Assembly (NCBI GenBank): GCA_001443495.1 | Contig: LDXR01000001.1 | Location: 6,002-70,001, forward strand | Direction of reading: 5' to 3' | Length of the DNA: 64,000 bases | Origin: a candidate division NC10 bacterium CSP1-5 | GTDB lineage: Bacteria > Methylomirabilota > Methylomirabilia > Methylomirabilales > CSP1-5 | Part shown: positions 17,653 to 26,919 of the stretch, one piece after another | How the letters are laid out: every line of letters begins with the position of its first letter | Position numbering within the stretch: the stretch's first letter is position 1 | Program-made: the position numbers and the translations under genes | The notes under the pieces: model-generated | Databases searched by the model: none | What the model was told of the DNA's origin: nothing | What the model saw: only the letters and a program-made list of their open reading frames with translations

Positions 17653-17690
17653 TGATGAAGTGAATACATCATAAGTTACTTTTTTGTCAA
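17653..17690 (-). promoter_or_regulatory. Promoter and palindromic operator of the HTH-MNT/HEPN pair
   Basis: Minus strand: -35 TTGACA (17685-17690), 18-base spacer, -10 TATTCA (17661-17666). An imperfect palindrome, TGATG-N9-CATCA (17653-17671), lies across the -10, exactly where a winged-helix autorepressor would bind. The sequence is AT-richer than its surroundings. Confidence 0.5.
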
Positions 17691-17980
17691 CAGTTTTTTT
17701 CACCTTCTCCGAAAAACCTTCTCGAAGGTGCAAGATACCTGTTTTCGGTTCAGGGTTGTTCTTGAGAGCGGCGGGAAGTCCCCGGCAAGGCTGGGGTCTC
17801 TTCGACGGGCGTGACATACTCGAACCATTGCCACGATCTTCGACGAAATCCGAAAGGAATAGACCACGGCTTAACTAAGGGAATCGAGGCTATTCCCACG
17901 TCAAGACCGCCCATGTGTGCAGAACCAGGCTGCTCCAGTCTCTTCGAAGCTTAGAATGAGCGGATCGTTGACGAATTGTC
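17691..17980. other. Non-coding gap with one small palindrome
   Basis: No convincing gene on either strand. The only structure seen is a perfect inverted repeat GAATTGT-CTC-ACAATTC (17973-17989) that overlaps the stop codon of the YhaM-like gene; a 7-bp stem with a 3-base loop and no U-run could be a weak transcription end or a protein-binding site. Confidence 0.4.
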
Positions 17981-18985
17981 TCACAATTCCTCCCGCCCTT
18001 CTCCCAGCGTCTCCCCGGGCGCCTCGGGTTCCCCAAAGAAGAGCGGGCGCTCGAAGCTTCGATGAAAAACGGTCCACCCCTCCCGATACGGGTCGGGGTG
18101 AAGTCTGGCCAGCTTCAAAAAGAGGTTGATCTTCCCATCCAGGTTCTCCACCGCATGCAGAATCATGGCCTCCACCGTCTTCGGCCGCCGTGGCGATCCC
18201 CATGCGTACTCCCCATGATGGCTCAGGATGTTGTGGAGTAGCTCCAGCCGAAGTCCCGGCGGGAAGTCGGGGATCTTTTCGATCTGTTCTTCAACAAAGA
18301 GCACGCCCTGGGTGATGTGGCCCAACAGCCGCCCTGCATCCGAGTAATCGAACCCGCGTTCCCATGTGAGTTCATGGATCTTGCCCACATCATGGAGGAT
18401 CGCGCTCGCGAGAAGCAGCTCCCGATCAACGGCCCCTCCGTAATGGGCGGCGATGGTCTCGCACAGCCTCACCACCGATACGGTGTGCTCCAACAGCCCT
18501 CCGAGGTACGCATGGTGAAGCTCCTTGGCCGCCGGGGCGGCGGCAAAGGCTTCGCCGAAGCCTTCCGCCTCGAAGATGCTCGTGAAGAGACGCTTGAGCG
18601 GCTCGTTCGTGAAGGCGCGGATCGTCTGGGTAAGAGAGGCGAGCATCGAGGGCACATCCGCGCTGGTCGAGGGAAGAAAATCACGGAGGGCGGCCTCGCC
18701 CTCCCGCGCCAGGCGGAGCCGCTGAATGGTGAGTTGCAATCCTCCCTGGTAACTCCCCACGACGCCCTGCACCTTCACCAGATCACCCTCTCGGATCTGT
18801 TCCCCGATACCGTCCGCGTCTTCCCACATCACCGCGGGAAGCTCCCCTGTCCCATCGCCGAGCACAAGCGTCACAAACGGTTCGCCTGTCTTGCGGAGGC
18901 GGCGCTGGGGATTTCGCACCTGGAAAAAGGAGGTCACGGGTTCGTTGAGCTTCAGATCTTTGACGGCCACCCGCTCCACCGTCAT
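17981..18985 (-). CDS. YhaM-type 3'-5' exoribonuclease (OB fold + HD domain)
   Basis: 334 residues from the ATG at 18985. An N-terminal OB-fold nucleic-acid binding domain (about 1-95: FVTLVLGDGTGELPAVMWEDADG ... GDLVKVQGVVGSYQGGLQLTI) is followed by an HD metal-dependent phosphohydrolase domain (LLEHTVSVVRLCETIA, then ASAILHDVGKIHEL with the HD pair, and LSHHGEYAWGSPRRPKTVEAMILH). This is the architecture of Bacillus YhaM, a 3'-5' exonuclease on RNA and DNA. It is 19 bases downstream of the acyl-CoA synthetase gene and probably co-transcribed; no functional link is obvious. Confidence 0.88.
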   Translation of the reverse strand: MTVERVAVKDLKLNEPVTSFFQVRNPQRRLRKTGEPFVTLVLGDGTGELPAVMWEDADGIGEQIREGDLVKVQGVVGSYQGGLQLTIQRLRLAREGEAALRDFLPSTSADVPSMLASLTQTIRAFTNEPLKRLFTSIFEAEGFGEAFAAAPAAKELHHAYLGGLLEHTVSVVRLCETIAAHYGGAVDRELLLASAILHDVGKIHELTWERGFDYSDAGRLLGHITQGVLFVEEQIEKIPDFPPGLRLELLHNILSHHGEYAWGSPRRPKTVEAMILHAVENLDGKINLFLKLARLHPDPYREGWTVFHRSFERPLFFGEPEAPGETLGEGREEL

Positions 18986-19004
18986 GGTGTTCCCTCGACG
19001 GTCA

Positions 19005-20516
19005 TCACAACTGGCCAGGGGCTCCCAGCTGCTGGCGCAGGATCTTCCCGGAGACCGTCCTCGGTAAGGCCTCACAAAATTCAAGATCGCGAGGGATCTT
19101 GAAGGGAGCCAGACGCTCTCGGGCAAACCGCAAGAGCTCATGCCGCGCACAGGAGGCCCCGGGTCTCAAGACGACATAGGCCTTTGGGGCCTCCCCACGC
19201 GTCGCATCGGGAACGCCAATCACCACCGCTTCGGCCACGGCAGGATGGGCCGCCAGCACCTCCTCGACCTCTCGAGGATACACGTTGAGACCGCCAACGA
19301 TGATCAGATCCTTCTTCCGGTCGACAATGTAGAAGTATCCATCGTCATCGCGGCGGCCGAGATCTCCGGTGCGGAGCCATCCGTCCTTCAAGACCTCCCC
19401 GGTGGCGTCAGGCCGGTTGAGATACCCCAGCATGATGTTCGAACCCCGGGCGATGATCTCTCCCACCGCTCCATCGGGGACCTCTCGCCCCTCCTCATCG
19501 ACCACCTTGAGCTCGATGCCAGGAAGAGCTTTTCCCACTGACCCGACCTTCCGCGGCCCCAAGAGAGGATTTTCGGTCAAGACGGGAGCGGCTTCGGTGA
19601 GTCCGTATCCTTCGTAGATGAGGATCCCGTAGCGCTCCTCAAATCGGCGGAGGGTCTCGAGGGGGAGCGGGGCGCCTCCTGAAATGGCGAAACGCACGCG
19701 TGAGAGATCCACGGACAGCGGGGGAAGTTGCGCCCAGAGGGCATACATCGACGGGACCGCCGCAAAGACCGTGACCCGTTGCTCGGCCATCACCCGCATG
19801 GTCTGGTCGGGGACAAAGCGAGGCTCGAGCACGATTGCCGCCCCGATGTCCAGCGGAAAAAGCATGAGGACGGTGGCACCATAGGAGTGAAAGAGGGGAA
19901 GGACACAGAGGAACACGTCCCGCTCATCACACGGAGCGATCTGTCGGAACGCGCTCATGTTGCTTAACAAGTTCTCATGGGAGAGGAGCGCTCCCTTGGG
20001 CCGCCCAGTGGTTCCGGAGGTGTAGAGGCACACCGCGACTTCGTGCGGCTCAGGAGCCGTGACTTCCCCCGTCTCTCGGAGGAGGTCCGGACCGCCGATG
20101 ATCCCGGAATTCCCTCCGCCACTCTCACCGTCCAGAACGACCACCTGTATGGGTCGACTAAGCCTCTCGCGGGCTGCCTCTATGACCGGCAGGAACATCC
20201 GGCTGGTGACGATCCAGCGGGTCGCGGCATCCTCCAGGATGTATCGAACCTCCTCACCCTTATAGAGCACATTCAGCGGCACCACGGTTCCCCGGGCCGC
20301 CAGGATGCCGAAATAGACCTGGACGAACTCGGGGACGTTCGGCAGCATGAGGCCAACCCGCTCCCCTGGCTCGACCCCGAGCCGACGAAAGCCGGCTCCC
20401 AGGCGCCTCACGACCTCCCAGAGCTCTCCGTAGGTGAGCGACCGGTCGCCGCTGATGAGCGCCGTTCTCGTGGCAAACTTTTCCGTCGATCTCTGCAGGA
20501 GGTCGAGCAAGTTCAC
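19005..20516 (-). CDS. Long-chain fatty-acid-CoA ligase-like AMP-binding enzyme
   Basis: Activates a carboxylate, probably a fatty acid, with ATP and CoA. 503 residues; the ANL-family core is complete: LYTSGTTGRPKGALLSH (P-loop), YEGYGLTEAAPVLTEN, GWLRTGDLGRRDDDGYFYIVDRKKDLIIVGGLNVYP (hinge and A8) and the C-terminal catalytic lysine in RTVSGKILR. I set the start at the GTG at 20516 because GAGGTG lies six bases upstream; another in-frame GTG is three codons earlier. It has its own promoter (20547-20575). It may feed the downstream gcdH-type oxidation, but the two genes are separated by other units. Confidence 0.88.
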   Translation of the reverse strand: MNLLDLLQRSTEKFATRTALISGDRSLTYGELWEVVRRLGAGFRRLGVEPGERVGLMLPNVPEFVQVYFGILAARGTVVPLNVLYKGEEVRYILEDAATRWIVTSRMFLPVIEAARERLSRPIQVVVLDGESGGGNSGIIGGPDLLRETGEVTAPEPHEVAVCLYTSGTTGRPKGALLSHENLLSNMSAFRQIAPCDERDVFLCVLPLFHSYGATVLMLFPLDIGAAIVLEPRFVPDQTMRVMAEQRVTVFAAVPSMYALWAQLPPLSVDLSRVRFAISGGAPLPLETLRRFEERYGILIYEGYGLTEAAPVLTENPLLGPRKVGSVGKALPGIELKVVDEEGREVPDGAVGEIIARGSNIMLGYLNRPDATGEVLKDGWLRTGDLGRRDDDGYFYIVDRKKDLIIVGGLNVYPREVEEVLAAHPAVAEAVVIGVPDATRGEAPKAYVVLRPGASCARHELLRFARERLAPFKIPRDLEFCEALPRTVSGKILRQQLGAPGQL

Positions 20517-20546
20517 GATGAGCACCTCAGCCGCGAACTGCCCGGG

Positions 20547-20575
20547 ATGCTACCAGAGGCCCCAAGACAAGTCAA
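20547..20575 (-). promoter_or_regulatory. Sigma-70 promoter of the acyl-CoA ligase gene
   Basis: Minus strand: -35 TTGACT (20570-20575), 17-base spacer, -10 TAGCAT (20547-20552). The predicted transcript starts near 20540, about 25 bases before the chosen GTG start. Confidence 0.65.
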
Positions 20576-20674
20576 CGAACCGCTGAAGCTCACAGGGTCG
20601 CTCCCCTCCCTGTCGAGATGGATGGCGATACGGCCGCTCGATTTTATCGCATTCCCGTGATAGTAGACGCAAGG

Positions 20675-22030
20675 TTAGGCACCATTCGTCGGATCAGGGG
20701 AAGTGGTCGGAGCAGGCGTCACCAGCACCTTATCGACCCGGTGTCCGTCCATATCGACGATCTCGAATTGCAGTCCACCCCACTCAAAGCGATCGCCGGT
20801 TGATGGTATACGCCCCAGATGGGCCATCACGAAACCGCCCAACGTATGATAGGTGCCCTCTTCTTCTCGTGGCGATCCCGCGATGGCGAGGACCTCTTTG
20901 AACTCGTCGACAGGCAACATCCCGTCCAACAGCCACGAACCATCGGCCCGTCGCACGACCTGAGGATCGGGTGACTCATCGACCGAGGGAATCTCGCCCA
21001 CGATCGCCTCGAGCACGTCCTTCAGGGTGATCAGTCCCTGGATGCCACCGTATTCGTCGGTCACCATTGCGATGTCGGTCCCGGACTGCTTAAACAATTC
21101 GAGGACCTTCAAGGCGCGCACGCTTTCAGGAACAAATAATGGGTCTCGCACCGATGACTTGAGGTCCAACGGTTCACCGGTCAAGCTGCGAGCCAATAAG
21201 TCTTTGGCGAGGACCACACCAAGGACGTTGTCCAGGCCGCCCTGGCACACCGGGAAACGAGAGCGACCGCTTTCGGTCATCTTTCGCCGGTTCTCGTCGG
21301 GCGGGTCGTCAAGGTCGATCCAGATGATCTCCGTTCGTGGTGTCATCAACGCCCCCACCCGCCGGTCGCGCAAACCAAGGACCTCCTCCACCATATCTTC
21401 CTCTGCCTCGCTCAGGAGTCCGGCCTGGCGGCTGGCCGCCACCACGAACTTCAGCTCTTCGGGAGAGTGTATGAACGCTTCGCCTCCGGCCGGTTGAAGA
21501 CCCAAGAGGCGCAGAAGCAGGTTGCCCAGGTTGTTGAGAGCATAGATAGCGGGGCGGAAGAGTCTGAGGTACCATTCGAGCGGCGAGACCACAGCCAGGG
21601 CCGTCCACTCTGTCCGCTGCAGCGCCAGACTCTTGGGCGCCAGTTCACCCAGGACAATGTGAAGGGTGGTAATGATGGTGAAGGCGATAGTCACCGCGAG
21701 GGTGTGGGCGCCGATCACCGCCCAGTCTTTCGGGAGGAAGTCGAAGGCCGGCTCGATAAGCGCAGCCAGGAAGGGTTCGCCGATCCAGCCCAGCCCAATG
21801 GAGGACATGGTGATGCCAAGTTGGGTTGCCGCCAGGTAGGCATCCAGGTTCTTCACCGCGCGCTCCAGAATTCTCGCGAGGCGGTGCCCCTCGGCGATAA
21901 GCTGCTCCACCCGGCTGCGGCGCAGGGCCACCAATGAGAACTCGGCCGCAACGAAGAAACCATTAGCCAGCACGAGTGCGATCACGGCCAGCAGCTTTCC
22001 GCCTGTCATCCAACTAAAGAGATCATCCAT
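20675..22030 (-). CDS. CorC/HlyC-family membrane protein (DUF21-CBS-CorC)
   Basis: 451 residues. An N-terminal CNNM/DUF21 membrane domain with about four hydrophobic segments (LAVIALVLANGFFVAAEFSLVALRRSRVEQL; LAVTIAFTIITTLHIVLGELAPKSLAL), two CBS domains (LMTPRTEIIWIDLDDP ... IAMVTDEYGGIQGLITLKDVLEAIVGEI), and a C-terminal CorC_HlyC domain (DGSWLLDGMLPVDEFKEVL). Relatives are implicated in Mg/Co transport or efflux; the old name haemolysin C is misleading. It appears monocistronic. Confidence 0.9.
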   Translation of the reverse strand: MDDLFSWMTGGKLLAVIALVLANGFFVAAEFSLVALRRSRVEQLIAEGHRLARILERAVKNLDAYLAATQLGITMSSIGLGWIGEPFLAALIEPAFDFLPKDWAVIGAHTLAVTIAFTIITTLHIVLGELAPKSLALQRTEWTALAVVSPLEWYLRLFRPAIYALNNLGNLLLRLLGLQPAGGEAFIHSPEELKFVVAASRQAGLLSEAEEDMVEEVLGLRDRRVGALMTPRTEIIWIDLDDPPDENRRKMTESGRSRFPVCQGGLDNVLGVVLAKDLLARSLTGEPLDLKSSVRDPLFVPESVRALKVLELFKQSGTDIAMVTDEYGGIQGLITLKDVLEAIVGEIPSVDESPDPQVVRRADGSWLLDGMLPVDEFKEVLAIAGSPREEEGTYHTLGGFVMAHLGRIPSTGDRFEWGGLQFEIVDMDGHRVDKVLVTPAPTTSPDPTNGA

Positions 22031-22264
22031 GGGAAGGTGTTTCCAGCCTCCTCTCCAGCGACGGCATTTCTTGCATCTAACACATTATCGAGCGACACGC
22101 AGGTCTAGCAATTTTCGATGATGCCATCAAGGGTCGCGCCGGCCGTCTTCTGGGACCCGAGACACTCTGGCCTCACCATCGCCATAACCCCGAGCTCACA
22201 CACAAATGTAACAGGGGCCGATCAGAGTCTGGGGGACCGTGCGTAAGAACAGTGCGGTGGAACA
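22031..22264. other. Non-coding gap upstream of the CorC-like gene
   Basis: No gene, repeat or strong hairpin recognised. A weak promoter-like pair on the minus strand (TTGCTA, 16 bases, GATAAT around 22085-22112) could serve the CorC-like gene; the match is poor. Confidence 0.3.
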
Positions 22265-23356
22265 CTACAGGGTGCCCGGGAGGGTGGGCTGCTCGCCCCG
22301 CCCCTCGACCGTATCCAGCTTTGCCTCAAAACGGGCCAACGCGCCCGCCGCCTCGTCGAACCGATTCTTGGCATCCGTGAGGTGTCTGCCGGCCAGTTCG
22401 AAGCGGTCCCGGAACTTCTTGAGATCGACCTGGAGTCGTCCGAGGAGCTCCATGATCTCCCGGGCGTTCTGCTCGATGCGCAGTCCCTTCAGCCCGAGGA
22501 GGATGGTCTGGAGGTAGGCGTAGAAGCTGTTGGGAGAGACGGGGATCACCCGCCGCTCATAGGTGTACGCCCGGACGGAGTCCTCCGCTTCGTCCTTCAC
22601 CATCACCTCGTAGTAGACGTTTTCCGCCGGGATGTACATGAGGGCAAAGTCGAACGTGCCTTCGTCGGGCAGGATGTACTTGTTGGCGATTTCATTCACC
22701 CGCTGTTGCACATCCTTGAGAAAGGCCTTCCGGGCCGCCCGCCGCCGCTCCTCGTCTCCCCCCCCATTTGCCTCCAGCATCTTCCGGAAGTTCTCCAGGG
22801 GAAACTTGGCGTCTACCGGGATCAGGCGACTCCCCAATCGGATGATGGCATCGACCCGCTCTCCGCTCCGGAAGGTGTACTGGAGCTCGAAGGCGTCGCC
22901 CGGGAGGATCTGGCTCAAGAGTTGCTCCAGGAGGGTTTCGCCGAAGCCGCCCCGGACTTGGGGGGGCCTGAGGATCTGCTGAAGACTCGCGATGTCCTGG
23001 CCCACCTCCAGCATGCGCCGCGTCGACTCGTCCAGTTTGCCGAGACTCCCCCGGACCTCGCCGACGACGGCGGCGGCACGATCCAGCCGCTCTCCAATGG
23101 ATTGATGGGCCTGTTGGATCAACACGGCGCTTTCCTGGAGCCGCTGATTCACCTGGGTGCCCATCTGGTGAAGCCCTTGGCTCACTGCGGTGCTGAACTG
23201 GGCGATGTCTTGCTGGAGCAGGAGGATCGAGGGATCTTGCTCCGTGCGCGCTTCTCGGAGACCCGTGAGAATCCGGGCCATCAGCACGAGGCTGACCGCC
23301 AGGACGAGGAGAAGAGCGATACCCACGACGAGGAGAATGACCGCCCAGTCCGACAC
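22265..23356 (-). CDS. rmuC: DNA recombination protein RmuC homologue
   Basis: 363 residues from a GTG start 10 bases after the sigma-factor gene. An N-terminal membrane segment (about 3-28, WAVILLVVGIALLLVLAVSLVLMARI), a coiled-coil stretch (about 35-120), then the RmuC core with LLEQLLSQILPGDAFELQYTF, RLIPVDAKFPLENF and FDFALMYIPAENVYYEVM. Family members limit inversions and rearrangements and carry a PD-(D/E)xK-like nuclease fold (D-A-K here in VDAKFP). It closes a tight five-gene leftward run. Confidence 0.92.
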   Translation of the reverse strand: MSDWAVILLVVGIALLLVLAVSLVLMARILTGLREARTEQDPSILLLQQDIAQFSTAVSQGLHQMGTQVNQRLQESAVLIQQAHQSIGERLDRAAAVVGEVRGSLGKLDESTRRMLEVGQDIASLQQILRPPQVRGGFGETLLEQLLSQILPGDAFELQYTFRSGERVDAIIRLGSRLIPVDAKFPLENFRKMLEANGGGDEERRRAARKAFLKDVQQRVNEIANKYILPDEGTFDFALMYIPAENVYYEVMVKDEAEDSVRAYTYERRVIPVSPNSFYAYLQTILLGLKGLRIEQNAREIMELLGRLQVDLKKFRDRFELAGRHLTDAKNRFDEAAGALARFEAKLDTVEGRGEQPTLPGTL

Positions 23357-23366
23357 GTCGTTGTCC

Positions 23367-24233
23367 TCAGTTCAGAAAGTCCTGCAGATGCCGGATCTTC
23401 GCCAATGCGAGAAGCTTTTTCTTCGCCCGCTCCTCCACCTGCCGGATCCGCTCCCGCGAGAGCCTGAATCGCTTTCCCACCTCCTCGAGCGTCATGGGCT
23501 CTCCCCCCCGGAGACCGTACCGTAGCTCGATGATCATCTGTTCCCGGGAACTGAGCCCCTTCAGCAGCCGCTCCACCTCCTCCTCAAAGGCCTTGCGCAC
23601 CAACTCATCATCGGCGGGTGAGACGCGCTCTCTGCCAGAGAGGAGCCCCCGCCCCTCCTCCCGATTCTGAATCTCCTCGAGCGAGGCCTGCGGCCTGTTG
23701 GTCTGCAACAACTCGTCCACCTCCGCCCGCGTCAGGTTTAGCTCTTTGGCCAGTTCCTCCTCCGTCGGCTCCACGCCCTCCTGCTGCAGCTTCTCTGCCC
23801 GCAGGCTCCGCAGTTTGCTGGCCAGGCGGATCTTGCGCGCCGGAAAGCGCAAGGCCCCGCTGGCCCGGCCCAGGGCCTGCATGATCGCCTGGCGGATCCA
23901 CCACACGGCGTACGTGATGAATTTGACGTTGTAGTCGGGGGAGAAGCGGCGGGCGGCTTCCAGCAGTCCCAGGTTTCCCTCGTTGATCAGATCCAGGAGG
24001 GAGACGCCATACCCCCGGTACTGCAGCGCCACCTTCACCACGAATCGCAGGTTGGCCTCGACGAGCTTCTTGGGGGCCTTCTCATCCCGCCCCTGGATCT
24101 GCTTGGCGAGGCGGAGTTCTTCGGCCTTGGTCAGGAGCGGGATATTGACGATCCGGCGGAGATAGGCAGAGAGGGCCTCGTCGCTGATCTCCTCGTAGAA
24201 CTCGGGTGTGCGTCGTGCCATGGGCTTTGGCAC
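23367..24233 (-). CDS. RNA polymerase sigma-70 family factor (RpoD/RpoS-like)
   Basis: 288 residues with all group-1/2 regions: 1.2 (DEALSAYLRRIVNIPLLTKAEELRLAKQIQ), 2.1-2.4 (NLRFVVKVALQYRGYGVSLLDLINEGNLGLLEAARRF, then KFITYAVWWIRQAIMQAL), region 3, and 4.1-4.2 with the helix-turn-helix MTLEEVGKRFRLSRERIRQVE. It lacks the long N-terminal region 1.1 of a primary sigma and is RpoS-sized, so it is probably an alternative general factor. It lies between htrA and rmuC with gaps of 14 and 10 bases. A GTG at 24233 or an ATG four codons later could be the start. Confidence 0.92.
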   Translation of the reverse strand: MPKPMARRTPEFYEEISDEALSAYLRRIVNIPLLTKAEELRLAKQIQGRDEKAPKKLVEANLRFVVKVALQYRGYGVSLLDLINEGNLGLLEAARRFSPDYNVKFITYAVWWIRQAIMQALGRASGALRFPARKIRLASKLRSLRAEKLQQEGVEPTEEELAKELNLTRAEVDELLQTNRPQASLEEIQNREEGRGLLSGRERVSPADDELVRKAFEEEVERLLKGLSSREQMIIELRYGLRGGEPMTLEEVGKRFRLSRERIRQVEERAKKKLLALAKIRHLQDFLN

Positions 24234-24247
24234 CCGTCATGGAGGGC

Positions 24248-25693
24248 TTAACTTTTCGTCGGGGGGATGACGATGAAGCGACTACTCTTCCCGCGCTGCA
24301 CCAGCAGCAGCAGCTCCGTCTCGGGCCGGGACGCCTCGAGCATCGCGAGGAGGTCCTGACGGCTCTTGACCGGCTGGCGGTCAACCTCCAGGATCACGTC
24401 TCCCGGCCGGAGCCCCCGGCGGAACGCGGGACTCCCCGGCTCGACCGACGAGACCAACACCCCGCCCTCTTTCACCTGGAGTTTTTCCCGGAGTTCGGGG
24501 GTGAGATCCTGAACCGCAAACCCATGCCGCTCGAAGGACTGCGGAGTAACGACCGCCGCCTCTTCGGTCGGCATCTGCCCCACGGTCGCGTTCAGGGTCA
24601 CCTCCTTGCCCTTGCGATTGACCTTGACCGCTACCTGTGTTCCTGGCCGAATCGCAGCGACCAGGCGTTGAAGCCCGCGGACGTCGGTGACGAGTTTTCC
24701 CCCAACCGCCTGGATCACGTCCCCCGTCGTGAGCCCGGCCTTCTCAGCGGGTCCCCCTTCAAGGACATCGCCAACCACGACGCCCTCTCCCGCCTTGACC
24801 CCGAACTGCCGGGCCAGCTCCGGGGTCAAGGGCTGAATGAGCACCCCGAGCCACCCGCGGGTGATCCGGCCCTCCTTGATCAGTTGCTCCATGATCTCCC
24901 TGGCGGGGGTGATGGGAATGGCAAAGCCGATGCCCTGGCCGCTCGCCACAATAGCGGTGTTGATCCCGATGACCTGCCCGTCGATGTTCAACAGGGGACC
25001 GCCGCTATTCCCCGGATTGATGGAGGCGTCGGTCTGAACGAAATCCTCATAGGCCGTGACCCCCACGCCGGTGCGCCCGGTGGCGCTGATGACGCCGACC
25101 GTGACCGTGTGGCTCAGTCCAAAGGGATTGCCAATGGCGATCACAAAGTCACCGGTCCGGATCTTCGCCGAGTTCCCCAGGGGCGCCGGCTTGAGATCCT
25201 TGGCCCCCTCGATCCGGATCACGGCGAGATCGGTCTTGGGATCGGTCCCGATCACCTTGGCCTGAAAGGTCCGCTCGTCCACCAGCGTCACCTGGATCTC
25301 GTCGGCCTGCTCCACCACATGGTTATTCGTCAGGATGGTGCCCTTGGCATCCACGATGACCCCGGACCCCAGACTCCGTCGCTCGAACTCCCGGGAGAAG
25401 AATCGCTCGAAGAACTCCTCGCCGAAGAACTCGCGGAACGGGCCCCGGAAGAAGGGTTCGGTCTGACGGCGACTGGGCTGGACCCTTTGCGTCGTGCTGA
25501 TGTTCACCACCGAAGGCTTCAGCCGCTCTGCCACCTCCACGAAGACCTGCTGCATACGCTCCACCAGGGCACGATCCCTCGGGTCGGCGGCGCTGGCAGA
25601 GGGGGGGGAAGCCATCACGACACACAGAGCGAAGGAAGCCTGCATCAGAGGCCAGAGCCCTCGCGGAGAAATCTTCTTGATCTTCGTCCCCAT
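24248..25693 (-). CDS. Periplasmic serine protease Do (HtrA/DegP family)
   Basis: 481 residues from the ATG at 25693, chosen because it gives a signal peptide (basic start, hydrophobic core, cleavage near PSASA-AD at 35-36). The trypsin-like domain has a complete triad: H125 (LTNNHVVEQ), D155 (TDLAVIRI), S230 (NPGNSGGPL). Two PDZ domains follow (about 270-365 and 385-475, [31 protein letters not shown]). It degrades or refolds misfolded envelope proteins. Co-transcription with a sigma factor suggests an envelope-stress link. Confidence 0.94.
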   Translation of the reverse strand: MGTKIKKISPRGLWPLMQASFALCVVMASPPSASAADPRDRALVERMQQVFVEVAERLKPSVVNISTTQRVQPSRRQTEPFFRGPFREFFGEEFFERFFSREFERRSLGSGVIVDAKGTILTNNHVVEQADEIQVTLVDERTFQAKVIGTDPKTDLAVIRIEGAKDLKPAPLGNSAKIRTGDFVIAIGNPFGLSHTVTVGVISATGRTGVGVTAYEDFVQTDASINPGNSGGPLLNIDGQVIGINTAIVASGQGIGFAIPITPAREIMEQLIKEGRITRGWLGVLIQPLTPELARQFGVKAGEGVVVGDVLEGGPAEKAGLTTGDVIQAVGGKLVTDVRGLQRLVAAIRPGTQVAVKVNRKGKEVTLNATVGQMPTEEAAVVTPQSFERHGFAVQDLTPELREKLQVKEGGVLVSSVEPGSPAFRRGLRPGDVILEVDRQPVKSRQDLLAMLEASRPETELLLLVQRGKSSRFIVIPPTKS

Positions 25694-25758
25694 GGAGCAG
25701 GCCTCCCCTCTGATCCACTCGCGAAACTGTTTCACGCTAGCACAGGGCATCCGGACTG

Positions 25759-26919
25759 TCAATCGGGGGGCCAGGCGGGAGAGATCTGCAGGTCGTCAGC
25801 GGTCCCGATCCGACCGTCGAGCCCCGGACTCGTCAACCGGTACGTCGGCTGGCGACGCTCATAGATCCAGGGGCGCCCCCAGGGATCCTGCAGGTCCCCG
25901 GCGTACAGTCCCTCGGTCTGCAATTCGGTCAGGCTATTGGGGTACCCGAGCCGCAGCAGCAGATACTCGTCGAGGGCGCGGGGAAGCTCTCGTCCGGCCA
26001 AAGTGAGCCTGCGAGTCTGGACTTCGGCCTCTGCCGCCAGCCGAGAGGAGGGGAACACGCGCAGGGGATCATCGCTCGCGCGGAACAGAAGCACGAGAAA
26101 GGCGAGCACGACGGCTCCGGTCGCGCCCGGGGCGACCCACGAGGGAAGGCGTCTGGGGGCCCGCACGGGCCGGAGCTCTCTCGCCCCGGCCTCGGCCTGC
26201 TGCTCAAGCTGCAGGGCTCCTGCCGCCAGCAGATCGGCGATCCCCTTGTAGGCGTCGAACTCTCCGAGGTCGCACAGCTCGGCAATGTCTCGGGCACTCC
26301 GTCGGCCATCGACCAGTTCGAGGACGGTGAGGGCCTCGGGAGGAGCCTGATCGCGATAGGCCGGCCGGTTACTTCGTCGGACGACCAGATCCAGCGAGGG
26401 GATCCGTCGTTCGATCATCGGCCACTCATCCATCTGACGAACAGCCTCCAGGAGGACGGTCTCCGTCCCCACCGGCGGGATCTGACCTCGACTCAGGTCC
26501 ACCTGCGTTTCAGCGGCAAATGTATACTTCCCATCCCGCCAACGGAGGGCCTGGTAGAGGGTTTCGCGCACCAGGCGCTGCACCACCTTTTCGATATCGC
26601 GAGGGGAGACCAACTGCCCCTCCAGGAGGAAGGGGACCAGGCGCTGTCCCTTGCGGGCCCGCATCTGCTGCACCTCTTCCCACCGCTCCCGCGTGGTGAG
26701 TTCACGGCGAGTCAGAACCCGGCCCAGGTTCGCCTCGAAAACCTCGTCGGGGGGGGCCGCCCAAACCACCATGCCGTCCTGTACGACAACGTTGAGGGTT
26801 TCGTCTTTCCTCGTCAGGGTGAGGACGCCGGTCTTTCGCTGCATGCCGATCAGCTGGAGGATATCGACCAGGGCAAAGTCTTGGAGTGTCCCCTCTAGCG
26901 CCATCGCCCACCCCCCCAC
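25759..26919 (-). CDS. DUF4388 (PATAN) protein with membrane segment and GspG-like C-terminus
   Basis: 386 residues. The N-terminal DUF4388/PATAN domain (about 6-95, [29 protein letters not shown]) and a second winged-helix-like stretch (about 100-240) are typical of regulators in two-component and gliding systems. One transmembrane segment (about 262-280) follows. The last 80 residues end in [12 protein letters not shown] and [14 protein letters not shown], the signature of the C-terminal domain of type II secretion pseudopilin GspG. The start overlaps the upstream TPR gene by 25 bases; MALEGTL five codons in is an alternative. The fusion is unusual; function is unknown. Confidence 0.82.
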   Translation of the reverse strand: MGGWAMALEGTLQDFALVDILQLIGMQRKTGVLTLTRKDETLNVVVQDGMVVWAAPPDEVFEANLGRVLTRRELTTRERWEEVQQMRARKGQRLVPFLLEGQLVSPRDIEKVVQRLVRETLYQALRWRDGKYTFAAETQVDLSRGQIPPVGTETVLLEAVRQMDEWPMIERRIPSLDLVVRRSNRPAYRDQAPPEALTVLELVDGRRSARDIAELCDLGEFDAYKGIADLLAAGALQLEQQAEAGARELRPVRAPRRLPSWVAPGATGAVVLAFLVLLFRASDDPLRVFPSSRLAAEAEVQTRRLTLAGRELPRALDEYLLLRLGYPNSLTELQTEGLYAGDLQDPWGRPWIYERRQPTYRLTSPGLDGRIGTADDLQISPAWPPD

